Positions 34,982 to 42,862 of a stretch of DNA of 64,000 nucleotides are shown piece after piece. The notes under the pieces are model-generated. The model ran no database searches, was not told the origin of the DNA, and saw nothing but the letters and a program-made list of their open reading frames with translations. Source of the stretch: Paenibacillus sp. SZ31 (lineage in GTDB: Bacteria; Bacillota; Bacilli; Paenibacillales; Paenibacillaceae); assembly GCF_012912005.1 (NCBI RefSeq), contig NZ_JABBEA010000007.1:224052-288051 (forward strand), read 5' to 3'. Each line of letters starts with the position of its first letter. Positions within the stretch are counted from its first letter, which is position 1. A program made the translations under genes and the position numbers.

Positions 34982-35971
34982 ATGTTTTCCTTAATGAATG
35001 TATATAAATGGTCACTCTTATTCGCCATATTTACAGCAACTCTCTCTCACTGTAGTACAGCCGATACGGTTAAACCTGTTCACCACGATGAAGTCTCCTC
35101 CTCTGCGGTCAGTCAACCCCCGGTGGACCCGATCATTCGCCGAGAAGGTACTACGGTATATATTGAAATGACAGCCCAAGTTACAGATGTCGAAATCTCC
35201 GAAGGTGTGATCTATAACGCTTGGACGTTTAATGGCACCGTTCCCGGACCCGTCCTACGAGTGACGGAGGGAGATACCCTGGTGTTCACATTAAAAAATA
35301 AAGATTCCAGCTTGCCTCACTCTATGGATTTTCACGCTGTACATGCTGCTCCAAGCAGCAAATTTATTGATGTTATGCCAGGTGAGGAAGGTACGTTCAC
35401 CTATCCAACCTCCTCACCCGGCGTATTCATGTATCACTGTGGAACCAAACCAGTCCTTGCCCATATCGCGAACGGTATGTACGGCATGATTATTGTTGAA
35501 CCCAAGGCAGGATACCCTTCCGATCACTTGGTTGATCGTGAGTATACCCTTGTTCAGAGTGAATGGTATAAAGAGCATGATTACGAAGCTTTTTTGAACG
35601 GTGAACCGGATTATGTCGTATTTAACGGTAATGATTATGGATTAGTAAAACATCCCCTGTTAGCCAAAGTAGGAGATACGGTGCGAATCTATGTCAGTAA
35701 TGCCGGACCCAATGAAGTCTCATCCTTCCACGTTGTGGGTACCATTATGGATCGTGTGTATACCGATGGGAATCCACGCAACATCCAGTATGGAATACAG
35801 ACGGTTATGCTTCCCGCAAGTGGTGGAGCTGTCGTAGAGTTCACCGTGACCGAAGAAGGCGATTATGCGATTGTAACCCATCAGTTCAACCATGTAGCCA
35901 AAGGTGCTGCCGCTGTTCTGCGTGTGACCAAGGATGGTACTGATCATGGTGGACCCGCGATGTCTCACTGA
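34982..35971 (+). CDS. nirK: Copper-containing nitrite reductase NirK
   Basis: 329 aa from an ATG at 34982 preceded by AAAGG; a TTG at 34961 is possible but lies in the regulatory box. An N-terminal hydrophobic signal (WSLLFAIFTATLSHC) indicates export; the Cys at 24 is not in a canonical lipobox. Two cupredoxin domains carry all copper ligands: His113, Cys153, His161 and Met166 for type 1, and His118, His152 and His300 for type 2, with catalytic Asp116 (in HSMDFHAVH) and His250 (in SSFHVVG). It reduces nitrite to nitric oxide outside the membrane. A Crp/Fnr gene follows after 56 bases, probably in the same operon. It is the denitrification partner of the nar genes. Confidence 0.93.
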   Translation: MFSLMNVYKWSLLFAIFTATLSHCSTADTVKPVHHDEVSSSAVSQPPVDPIIRREGTTVYIEMTAQVTDVEISEGVIYNAWTFNGTVPGPVLRVTEGDTLVFTLKNKDSSLPHSMDFHAVHAAPSSKFIDVMPGEEGTFTYPTSSPGVFMYHCGTKPVLAHIANGMYGMIIVEPKAGYPSDHLVDREYTLVQSEWYKEHDYEAFLNGEPDYVVFNGNDYGLVKHPLLAKVGDTVRIYVSNAGPNEVSSFHVVGTIMDRVYTDGNPRNIQYGIQTVMLPASGGAVVEFTVTEEGDYAIVTHQFNHVAKGAAAVLRVTKDGTDHGGPAMSH

Positions 35972-36027
35972 GACATGACAATAGATAATGGCTATACCCA
36001 TCCTGAACAATTCGAGGTGATTAAACG

Positions 36028-36714
36028 ATGATCTGTGCGCACGAAGCGAAGGATGTCTGTTTCTCCAAAGTATCTCTGTTCCAGCATCTTGATCCATCCG
36101 AAGCTGCCTTGCTGACCTCCCTTTTGCATACCCGCAAATATAACAAAGGCGAAGTTGTCGTCCAGGAGGGCGAATACTCAGATACGCTTTATGTGGTTCA
36201 TCAGGGATGTGTGAAGTTATCCAAATACAATGAAAATGGCAAGGAACATATTATCCGGTTTCTGTTTCCCGGAGATTTCTTCGGACAAGATTCCCTGTTA
36301 CACCAAAAACCACATGCCGCAAACGCCGAAGTTCTGGAGCCTTCGGCCATCTGCTCTATCAGCAAGCATGACTTTGACCAGTTACTGGAACATGATCCGA
36401 AGCTTGCTTATCATTTCCTGCTTGCCATTTCCAATCTTTTGCGTGAAACAGATGAATGGAATAGCTCGCTCAGTGCGATGACAACGGAACAGAAGATTGC
36501 CAAGTTGCTTTTGTATTTCCATACCCGAAATCATGCAAAGCATGAGATCCGCTTGCCTGTTTTCAAAAAAGACATGGCTCTGCTGATCGGGATCACACCC
36601 GAAACCCTTAGTCGCAAACTTGCCATGATGCAAACCCAGGGACTGCTTCAGGTTACAGGGAACTGTATCCTTATTCTGCAATTGGAGCAGCTTAGGGAAA
36701 TGGTTCCGTTCTGA
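36028..36714 (+). CDS. Crp/Fnr-family transcriptional regulator
   Basis: 228 aa. A cyclic-nucleotide-binding-like beta roll (YNKGEVVVQEGEYSDTLYVV; FPGDFFGQDSLL) is followed by a winged helix-turn-helix. The recognition helix TPETLSRKL has the E-x2-S-R pattern of E. coli FNR rather than the R-E-x3-R pattern of CRP. Cysteines at positions 3 and 11 are not spaced like an FNR iron-sulfur motif, and no C-terminal Cys cluster is present. It lies just downstream of nirK on the same strand, so it may control nirK or sense NO or nitrite; the signal is unknown. The start follows GAGGTGA. Confidence 0.9.
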   Translation: MICAHEAKDVCFSKVSLFQHLDPSEAALLTSLLHTRKYNKGEVVVQEGEYSDTLYVVHQGCVKLSKYNENGKEHIIRFLFPGDFFGQDSLLHQKPHAANAEVLEPSAICSISKHDFDQLLEHDPKLAYHFLLAISNLLRETDEWNSSLSAMTTEQKIAKLLLYFHTRNHAKHEIRLPVFKKDMALLIGITPETLSRKLAMMQTQGLLQVTGNCILILQLEQLREMVPF

Positions 36715-36832
36715 ACTAAAGATTATTTGCACTAACACCGCGAGGGCAGAATAACCTTCCCATCACTGTTAACGTGTGAATGATCAGTTCAGCTTATATA
36801 GCTTTGGGACAAGTATTATATTTCACATTGGA

Positions 36833-36848
36833 TGTGAGTATCATCACA
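36833..36848 (+). promoter_or_regulatory. FNR-type box before the YlbF-family gene
   Basis: Exact TGTGA-N6-TCACA, centred at 36840.5. A class II start would fall near 36882, with TACAGT at 36870-36875 as a modest -10 element. The ATG is at 36905. Confidence 0.8.
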
Positions 36849-36904
36849 GTGCCGCCTAGCGTTACAGTATACAGTTAAGAAAAGATCTTCAGGAGGTTTA
36901 TGCG

Positions 36905-37330
36905 ATGAATACGGTTGTTAAATTGGACAAACAGATCATTATGCACAAAATGCAGGAGCTCTGTTCACTGCTGCTACAGGATGAAGGCTACAAAGAGATG
37001 CGGGACATGATTGATCAGTTTGCTGCAGATGAGCAGGCTACAACTCAGTATGAGAAATTTATGGAGAAACATCAGGCACTGGAGGAGAAAGAACGGCAGA
37101 ATATTGAGTTGCTTGCTTCTGAAATTCAGGTATATGAAGAGGAAGAACGCGCACTCTATGATCATCCCCTCATTCGCCGGTTCATCTATGCACAACGGGA
37201 ATTCAGCCAGCTACATCAGCAGATTAGCCACTATTTCACGAAATCCGTGGAATTGAATCGCCTGCCCGAGGCGAATGAACTAGGTAAAGAAGCTTGCGGG
37301 TGCGGAGGAAGCTGTTCCGGCAACCATTAA
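36905..37330 (+). CDS. YlbF/YmcA-family protein with C-terminal cysteine cluster
   Basis: 141 aa, mostly helical. The Com_YlbF-type helical core covers residues 5-125 (for example YEKFMEKHQALEEKERQNIE and PLIRRFIYAQREFSQLHQQI). The tail CGCGGSCSGNH carries three closely spaced cysteines. In Bacillus the YlbF-YmcA-YaaT complex binds iron-sulfur clusters and acts with RNase Y, so a redox or NO-sensitive metal centre is conceivable. The gene is monocistronic, has an exact FNR box and AGGAGG upstream, and ends in a strong terminator. Its placement in the nitrate/nitrite island implies an anaerobic role not assigned to the family. Confidence 0.85.
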   Translation: MNTVVKLDKQIIMHKMQELCSLLLQDEGYKEMRDMIDQFAADEQATTQYEKFMEKHQALEEKERQNIELLASEIQVYEEEERALYDHPLIRRFIYAQREFSQLHQQISHYFTKSVELNRLPEANELGKEACGCGGSCSGNH

Positions 37331-37354
37331 TATCATCCTTTTGGTTAAATAATC

Positions 37355-37400
37355 AAAAAGAGTATCCGATCAGAAATCACACTGTTCGGATACTCTTTTT
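37355..37400. terminator. Strong bidirectional terminator
   Basis: A perfect 15-bp stem: AAAAAGAGTATCCGA (37355-37369) with TCGGATACTCTTTTT (37386-37400). It lies between the convergent YlbF-family and ZIP genes. Confidence 0.92.
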
Positions 37401-37464
37401 ATATAAATTCAACTAATATTTACACAAAAACGGAGAGGACAGTGACGGAAGCTTATTCTGTCAT

Positions 37465-38187
37465 CTACAGATCCAACAACAGCGATACGAGCAATCCCAT
37501 GGATGCAATCAAACCCACAATTGGACCACCCTCTTCAAAGGCTTCCGGCATCATCGTCGAGCAGATCATGGCAATGATTCCACCACCTGCAAATGCACCA
37601 ATCGCTGCACCCATCTCCTCTGGAAGCTGTTCCAGAAACAGATATCCACCCAAAGCCGCAAGCGCGGAGATCAACAGTACACTCAGCCACATTAATATGA
37701 TTTTGCCACGACTGTACTTGCCCTGTAGTCCAACCGTACTGGACAGACCTTCAGGAATGTTGCTCACAAAGATCGATACTACCAGCACCACACTCACGCC
37801 GTTGCCGGCCAGCAAGCTAGCTCCAAGCATGATAGATTCCGGAATAGCATCCATTACCGTACCTGCAAAGATCCCGAGCCCGCTTTGATTCGAGTCTCCT
37901 GACTTTGCCGAACGTTTACGCCCTGCCCCTCCCTTTGCAGAAACAAGCAGGTCAAACAGCGTATACACGACGGCACCCGCCGTAAACCCAATGGCTGTAG
38001 GTATTATCCCTCCATCATTCAGCGCATCTCCGAGAAGTTCAAAGGTCGCTGCACCGATTAATGTTCCTGTCCCAAAAGCCATAATCCAGCCAATGACTCG
38101 TTTGGGAATCTTCAGAAACAAGGCTGCAAGTGCGCCTATGACAACCGCTGAGGCAGAGATGCCGCCCCACATGAATGCAGTCCACAT
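37465..38187 (-). CDS. ZIP-family metal transporter
   Basis: 240 aa from an ATG at 38187 behind GAGAGGGG; the frame is open 39 bases further up. About eight membrane helices. Helix motifs typical of ZIP proteins are visible: MDAIPESIMLG and VSIFVSNIPEGLSST (helices 4 and 5 with the paired metal-binding N/P/E residues), and a basic variable loop (KGGAGRKRSAKSGD). It imports divalent metals such as zinc, iron or manganese. The FNR-type box upstream makes it an anaerobically controlled transporter, perhaps supplying metal to the respiratory enzymes; the metal is unknown. Confidence 0.9.
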   Translation of the reverse strand: MWTAFMWGGISASAVVIGALAALFLKIPKRVIGWIMAFGTGTLIGAATFELLGDALNDGGIIPTAIGFTAGAVVYTLFDLLVSAKGGAGRKRSAKSGDSNQSGLGIFAGTVMDAIPESIMLGASLLAGNGVSVVLVVSIFVSNIPEGLSSTVGLQGKYSRGKIILMWLSVLLISALAALGGYLFLEQLPEEMGAAIGAFAGGGIIAMICSTMMPEAFEEGGPIVGLIASMGLLVSLLLDL

Positions 38188-38269
38188 CCGGGCCGACCCC
38201 TCTCTTGTTCGATCATGTTCTATCATTCCATTAACCTTGGCAGAGCAATCAAAAACAATCCTGTGACGT

Positions 38270-38285
38270 TGTGATCTATATCACC
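38270..38285 (-). promoter_or_regulatory. FNR-type box upstream of the ZIP gene
   Basis: Plus-strand reading TGTGA-N6-TCACC, one mismatch from the palindrome. Its centre (38277.5) would set a class II start near 38236, 49 bases before the ZIP ATG. No strong -10 is visible there. Confidence 0.65.
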
Positions 38286-38325
38286 TGTTGTGTTCAAAAA
38301 TCACGCTATGATGAAATGATGCGGA

Positions 38326-39054
38326 TTACAACAGAATAGACCAGAGCAGGAACTGCACGGCTCCAATAATTTCAATAATCCCGACCTTCATAGGGCGCAG
38401 TGTTCTGCCTGCATATATGAAGGTGCGTACAGCGGAGTAGACATACGCCAAACACATCCAAGGATATCCGATCACGATCGGTATGAGAATTAGAAGGATA
38501 TGTACCAGACGAGTTAGCATCAGCCAACGCTTATTCGTTCGCTCTCGAAAGACCGATTTCACAAAGAACGTACTTCCTGTAAAATGTAAGAAAGAAAACA
38601 AAACTACGATTGCCATTCTATAGTCCCAGTGCCCACTTCCAATGAGATAAGCAGCCGCTCCCCCTAGAGAGAACATCAGCATGGCACACAGATCATTGGT
38701 AAGCGAGCGTTCTATTTTGTGTCTTACATGCCAGATGTTCACGAGCAACAGTCCGCCCAGAACCGGACCAAAGAATAGTAGTGAGGTCTGACCCAGAACG
38801 GGTGGGATTAGACAGATTAGAGCCACTGTACCGTAGATTGCAGCCCACTTGTATAAGCGATGTCGATTAGCATTTCTTTTCAAAGACTGCAGTAACGGAT
38901 ACGCGGTTAGATATAGTCCAAGCCAGGCTACAAATAATGGCACATGCAGCCAGTGCGGCCCACTTGCAATCATACCTACCAGAAAAGGTACACTAACCAT
39001 GGCCCAGCCGCCATGTTCATGAGGGATAACGATTGTATGCGTATTGGTTTTCAC
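38326..39054 (-). CDS. YwiC-like membrane protein
   Basis: 242 aa from a GTG with AGGAGG ten bases upstream. It starts IVIPHEHGGWAMVSVPFLVG, the signature of the YwiC family (PHEHGGWAM), and contains six to seven membrane helices. In Bacillus subtilis ywiC lies in the narK-fnr-ywiC region, the same neighbourhood as here. Function is unknown. It is divergent from a Crp/Fnr gene. Confidence 0.92.
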   Translation of the reverse strand: MKTNTHTIVIPHEHGGWAMVSVPFLVGMIASGPHWLHVPLFVAWLGLYLTAYPLLQSLKRNANRHRLYKWAAIYGTVALICLIPPVLGQTSLLFFGPVLGGLLLVNIWHVRHKIERSLTNDLCAMLMFSLGGAAAYLIGSGHWDYRMAIVVLFSFLHFTGSTFFVKSVFRERTNKRWLMLTRLVHILLILIPIVIGYPWMCLAYVYSAVRTFIYAGRTLRPMKVGIIEIIGAVQFLLWSILL

Positions 39055-39125
39055 TTCACAGTTAACCTCCTAGAATTGAGTGATATCGTAATTCTGAAAT
39101 ATGAACACAGAGAGGAAAGATTCTC

Positions 39126-39827
39126 ATGAGCAGGGTAAACAAAGATACAGCAGCGGAGTTTCTACAACAGTTCCCCATCTTCCAGGACCTTAGCCCCGAG
39201 GAATTAAAGCAGGTCGAAGATATCGCCATTTCCAGAAGCATTCACAAGAAAACGGTTATTTTCAGCGAAGGTAGCGAAAAGGAAGCTGTTTTTTTCATTC
39301 GTACCGGCATTGTAAAAGCTTATAAAACGGATGAGAATGGACATGAACAGATTGTCTCTTTCCTCAAAACAGGGGATATGTTCCCGCACACCGGCTTTTT
39401 TAACGCACACCCCTACCCTGCTACCGCTGAAGCGATTACCCCTACCGAATTACTGGCCATTCCTGTCAGATTATTCGAACGATTAATGCTGAGTACTCCA
39501 TCGATTGCAATCAAAATTATGCGTGTACTGGGAGACAAAATACGTGAACTACAGGACAAATTGCAGGTGCTCTCTGGTCAGGATGTACGCAACCGTGTGC
39601 TCTCCTTCCTTCTCATGCTCGCAGAGCAGCACGGGCAGACACATGGCGAACAAATTATCATCAACCTGCCCATGACACACCAGGAGTTTGCCAATTCCAT
39701 CGGAACTACAAGGGAAACAGCAAATCGGCTTCTGAACCAGCTTACAAAAGAGCATTTGCTCGAAGTGGATCGCAGCCGGATCATCATTCTTGATTTACAA
39801 GCACTGAAGCAACAAAGGGATGCGTGA
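39126..39827 (+). CDS. Crp/Fnr-family regulator lacking cysteines
   Basis: 233 aa. A beta-roll sensor domain (ELKQVEDIAISRSIHKKTVI) joins a long dimerisation helix and a helix-turn-helix THQEFANSIGTTRETANRLL. The R-E-T-x2-R recognition helix matches CRP and Bacillus Fnr, which bind TGTGA-N6-TCACA, the box found repeatedly in this window. There is no cysteine anywhere in the protein, so unlike Bacillus Fnr it cannot ligate an iron-sulfur cluster through Cys. It sits between ywiC-like and narK in the position of fnr in Bacillus. It probably controls the local boxes in response to an unknown signal. Confidence 0.92.
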   Translation: MSRVNKDTAAEFLQQFPIFQDLSPEELKQVEDIAISRSIHKKTVIFSEGSEKEAVFFIRTGIVKAYKTDENGHEQIVSFLKTGDMFPHTGFFNAHPYPATAEAITPTELLAIPVRLFERLMLSTPSIAIKIMRVLGDKIRELQDKLQVLSGQDVRNRVLSFLLMLAEQHGQTHGEQIIINLPMTHQEFANSIGTTRETANRLLNQLTKEHLLEVDRSRIIILDLQALKQQRDA

Positions 39828-39883
39828 CCACCCAGCTCCACTGGATTCCCCCCACGCTCCTTACACCAATCTATGTGTGCAAA

Positions 39884-39922
39884 AAGAGACCTTAACGCCT
39901 GCAATCGATGTTAAGGTCTCTT
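39884..39922. terminator. Bidirectional terminator between the Crp/Fnr gene and narK
   Basis: AAGAGACCTTAAC (39884-39896) pairs perfectly with GTTAAGGTCTCTT (39910-39922). Confidence 0.9.
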
Positions 39923-39950
39923 GCTGTATGCACAATTACCGACACATGTA

Positions 39951-41462
39951 TCAGGCGATTGTGAGCTCTGGCCTGCCCATGTCACTGAACATGCCCGCAT
40001 AATATTTGACTTCACCAGCTTCATTACGGATCGCCGTTATACTCAGCCATTCCTGATAGATCTCTCCGTTTTTCTTCCGATTCCAGATCTCGCCCTGCCA
40101 ATATCCTTTTTCACGTAATTCCAACCATAATTGGTCATAGAAACGTTTATCTTGCTTGCCGGATTTCAGCAGACTTGGCTTCTGCCCAACCGCCTCTTCA
40201 GCGCTATAACCAGTGACTGCAGTGAAGGCCGGGTTCACGGAAGTAATAACACTGTTCGTATCCGTGATCAGAATCGCTTCAATAGTATTCTCCAGAATGC
40301 TGGCAGATAACTGAAGCTTCTCTTGGTAGAACATCCAGATCACAAGTACCAGGCTGACCAGCGCGATCTGTGACAAAGCCATGAAACCAATGGCGTAATG
40401 TCCCGTCATGCTGTACAACAAAGTCAACATCAACGGAGGGAAGAATCCACCCAGACCACCCATAGCCGAGATCATCCCATTCGCTACACCTGGTTGTTTG
40501 ACGAAATACATTGGCACTAATTTGAAAATAGTTCCGTTACCTGTTCCTGCGCATAAGGCCACAGTCAGGCACCCAATGGTGTAGATATAGAATGACGGCG
40601 CGAATGATAATACAATCGCAGCAATCGTTAATCCGCCGAAAACAAACATTAATATTTTGAAGGGATTAAATCGATCTCCAAGCCAGCCTCCAATAGGTCG
40701 CATGATGGTAGCAACGAGAATGAATCCCGCTGTACGAATACCTGCATCGACTTTGTCCATTTGGAAGTGACTGACTAAGAAATTTGGCAAATATACCGTA
40801 AATGCTACGAAAGAACCAAATGTCAGAAAATAGAACAAGCAGAGCAACCATAGTTTATTGTTGCTTGATATGGCCTTCAGTTGCTGCATAAGCGGAACAT
40901 TAACACGTGTTTCCTTTTTGTCCCCCAGAACAAAATTCAGCGCTGCCATTCCTAGTAGCAGAATACTGTAGAGCAGAACCGTCGTAGACCATCCCATACG
41001 ATCAGCAATCAGCGGGGCTCCGAATGCAGACAGTGCTGTCCCCAGGTTACCAATTCCGTAGATCCCGTTAACAAACCCATGTCGCTCTTTCGGATAATAT
41101 TTGGGCAGTGAAGTTACACCGACGGAGAAGACAGCTCCCCCAATACCGAGGAACAGTCCACCAATCACCAGATCACTGAACGATGTCGCACGGCTAATCC
41201 ACCATACAGGAGCCAGCAACAGGACAAAGCTAATCATAAAAATATTACGTGCTCCATATCGATTCGTCCAATAACCAATTGGAATACGGGCAATCGATCC
41301 AATCAATACGGGAATTGCTGTCGCCCATGCGAGCTGGGAAGATGTAAGGGCAATATCCTCTTTAATAAATGGCATCAGAGATGACAGAATAACCCATACC
41401 ATGAAACCAAGAACCAGACTTGCGGTTTGCAAGGGCAGTTGAACTTTTCCTTTATGTTGCAT
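39951..41462 (-). CDS. narK: NarK-type nitrate/nitrite transporter fused to a PAS domain
   Basis: 503 aa, about 110 longer than a plain Bacillus NarK. Residues 1-385 are a 12-helix MFS transporter with nitrate-porter features (GGAVFSVGVTSLPKYYPKER, GNGTIFKLVPMYF). Residues 389-495 are a PAS domain (ILENTIEAILITDTNSVITS, FTAVTGYSAEEAVGQKPSLL, then GYWQGEIWNRKKNGE) with no kinase, GGDEF or other output after it. The transporter would bring nitrate in and nitrite out; the PAS could sense redox, oxygen or a ligand and gate transport. It is the last gene of moaA-narGHJI-narK, starting directly at the narI stop. Confidence 0.93.
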   Translation of the reverse strand: MQHKGKVQLPLQTASLVLGFMVWVILSSLMPFIKEDIALTSSQLAWATAIPVLIGSIARIPIGYWTNRYGARNIFMISFVLLLAPVWWISRATSFSDLVIGGLFLGIGGAVFSVGVTSLPKYYPKERHGFVNGIYGIGNLGTALSAFGAPLIADRMGWSTTVLLYSILLLGMAALNFVLGDKKETRVNVPLMQQLKAISSNNKLWLLCLFYFLTFGSFVAFTVYLPNFLVSHFQMDKVDAGIRTAGFILVATIMRPIGGWLGDRFNPFKILMFVFGGLTIAAIVLSFAPSFYIYTIGCLTVALCAGTGNGTIFKLVPMYFVKQPGVANGMISAMGGLGGFFPPLMLTLLYSMTGHYAIGFMALSQIALVSLVLVIWMFYQEKLQLSASILENTIEAILITDTNSVITSVNPAFTAVTGYSAEEAVGQKPSLLKSGKQDKRFYDQLWLELREKGYWQGEIWNRKKNGEIYQEWLSITAIRNEAGEVKYYAGMFSDMGRPELTIA

Positions 41463-42188
41463 TTACATCGCCCTTTCCTTTTTTTGTTCCTGATTCGGAT
41501 ACACAGCTCCATCTCTTCTGCGATACAACACATAACTGCGTTTTAGATAACCCAGTGGCATACTTAGCATGTGAACCAGACGAGTAAATGGAAACACGCA
41601 GTACAGTACAAAGGTAAGCAGAATGTGTACTTTGAAATTCAGCGGTACCGTCTGCATCAGAACCGGATCAGGCTGGAATACGATCAGACCGCGCAACCAA
41701 GGATTAATTGTTGTCCGATAGTCGAAACCTGTGTGATTCACCGCATTGGCCGAGGTCGCCAGTATGCCTGTGACAATGACAATGATCAACATGGCAAGGG
41801 CCAACCAATCCCCGATGCTGCTCGTTGCCCGGACCCGGCGAGCAACATAACGGCGAACCAGCAGAATAACTGCACCTGCAAATGCAATGATCCCCGCAGG
41901 CAGTCCTCCTGCGATAGCCATCAAGTGATATCCTTCATCACTCAGGCCGATCCAGCGATAGAACTCCACCGGAACAAGCAAACCGGCAATATGTCCGCAG
42001 ATTACGGCGAATATTCCAATATGAAAGAGTAAACTGCCCCATTTCAACATGCGTTTCTCCAGCATCTCACTGGACTTGGACGTCCAACTGAAGGGATTCG
42101 TCACATATCTCCAGATCGTTGCTGTAATACAGAAAACAATGACCATATAGGGAAGAGCGCCCCATAACAACAGTTCCAGTGTACTCAC
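41463..42188 (-). CDS. narI: Respiratory nitrate reductase gamma subunit NarI
   Basis: 241 aa, five membrane helices. It holds two b-type hemes and passes quinol electrons to NarH. Conserved histidines are visible in SLLFHIGIFAVICGHIAGLL and VHILLTFVLYCVFPFTRLVH. GTG start overlaps the narJ stop (GTGA), behind GAGGAGGGGG. Confidence 0.96.
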   Translation of the reverse strand: MSTLELLLWGALPYMVIVFCITATIWRYVTNPFSWTSKSSEMLEKRMLKWGSLLFHIGIFAVICGHIAGLLVPVEFYRWIGLSDEGYHLMAIAGGLPAGIIAFAGAVILLVRRYVARRVRATSSIGDWLALAMLIIVIVTGILATSANAVNHTGFDYRTTINPWLRGLIVFQPDPVLMQTVPLNFKVHILLTFVLYCVFPFTRLVHMLSMPLGYLKRSYVLYRRRDGAVYPNQEQKKERAM

Positions 42189-42862
42189 CGATTCCCCCTC
42201 CTCATCTGAGCCGCGATCTGCATGAGATCTTCAGGTTGTTGGTTAACTGCTTCTACTTGTTTGGGTACATCAGGAGCTGGGGGCTCAGGAATGACCTGTA
42301 ACATCAGACTGAGCAATGGTCCATATGGACTGTTCTGTCCTGTAATGCTTTCGGTCATCGTGACCAGAGCCTTGTGGCAACTGGAGAGCACCCCCAGGGC
42401 ATCTTCCTCGGGAGCCTCAGCTACAAATTCAAGCACCATAGGCAGATAATCCGGCAACTCACTTACTTCCATATAAAATCCCGCAGCTTCATATCTGCGT
42501 TTCAATTCAATCAGAGCCGGGCCCCGATCCCGTTCATCTCCATGAAGAGCATACGTGAGATAGAGGTTACACTTTTTATCAAAATCGAATGTTCGAACAT
42601 AGGAATCCTGCCACTCAATCGAGCTAACAGCCTGTGCTTCATCTACAAATGTCAGCAAGATCTGGTTCACCGTCTCATCGGAAATGGACTGTATAGCTTC
42701 CTTCACTCCCTGCAGCCCTTCTCTCCACGCTGTATCGGGATATTGCAACAGATAGGAGATCAGTTTACAGACCATTCTTCTCGTATTCGTATCGTAAACC
42801 AGAGCCTGACCTGTTCCTTCATTGGGTTCGATCGTCATCGTTGTCGTTGTCTCCTCTCCCAT
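42185..42862 (-). CDS. narJ: Nitrate reductase assembly chaperone NarJ
   Basis: 225 aa. A TorD/NarJ-type helical chaperone that inserts the molybdenum cofactor into NarG before membrane attachment. The family stretch FDFDKKCNLYLTYALHGDER is conserved. The ATG at 42862 overlaps the narH stop (TGATG) with GGAG upstream; an internal ATG at 42838 is also possible. Confidence 0.94.
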   Translation of the reverse strand: MGEETTTTMTIEPNEGTGQALVYDTNTRRMVCKLISYLLQYPDTAWREGLQGVKEAIQSISDETVNQILLTFVDEAQAVSSIEWQDSYVRTFDFDKKCNLYLTYALHGDERDRGPALIELKRRYEAAGFYMEVSELPDYLPMVLEFVAEAPEEDALGVLSSCHKALVTMTESITGQNSPYGPLLSLMLQVIPEPPAPDVPKQVEAVNQQPEDLMQIAAQMRRGNR

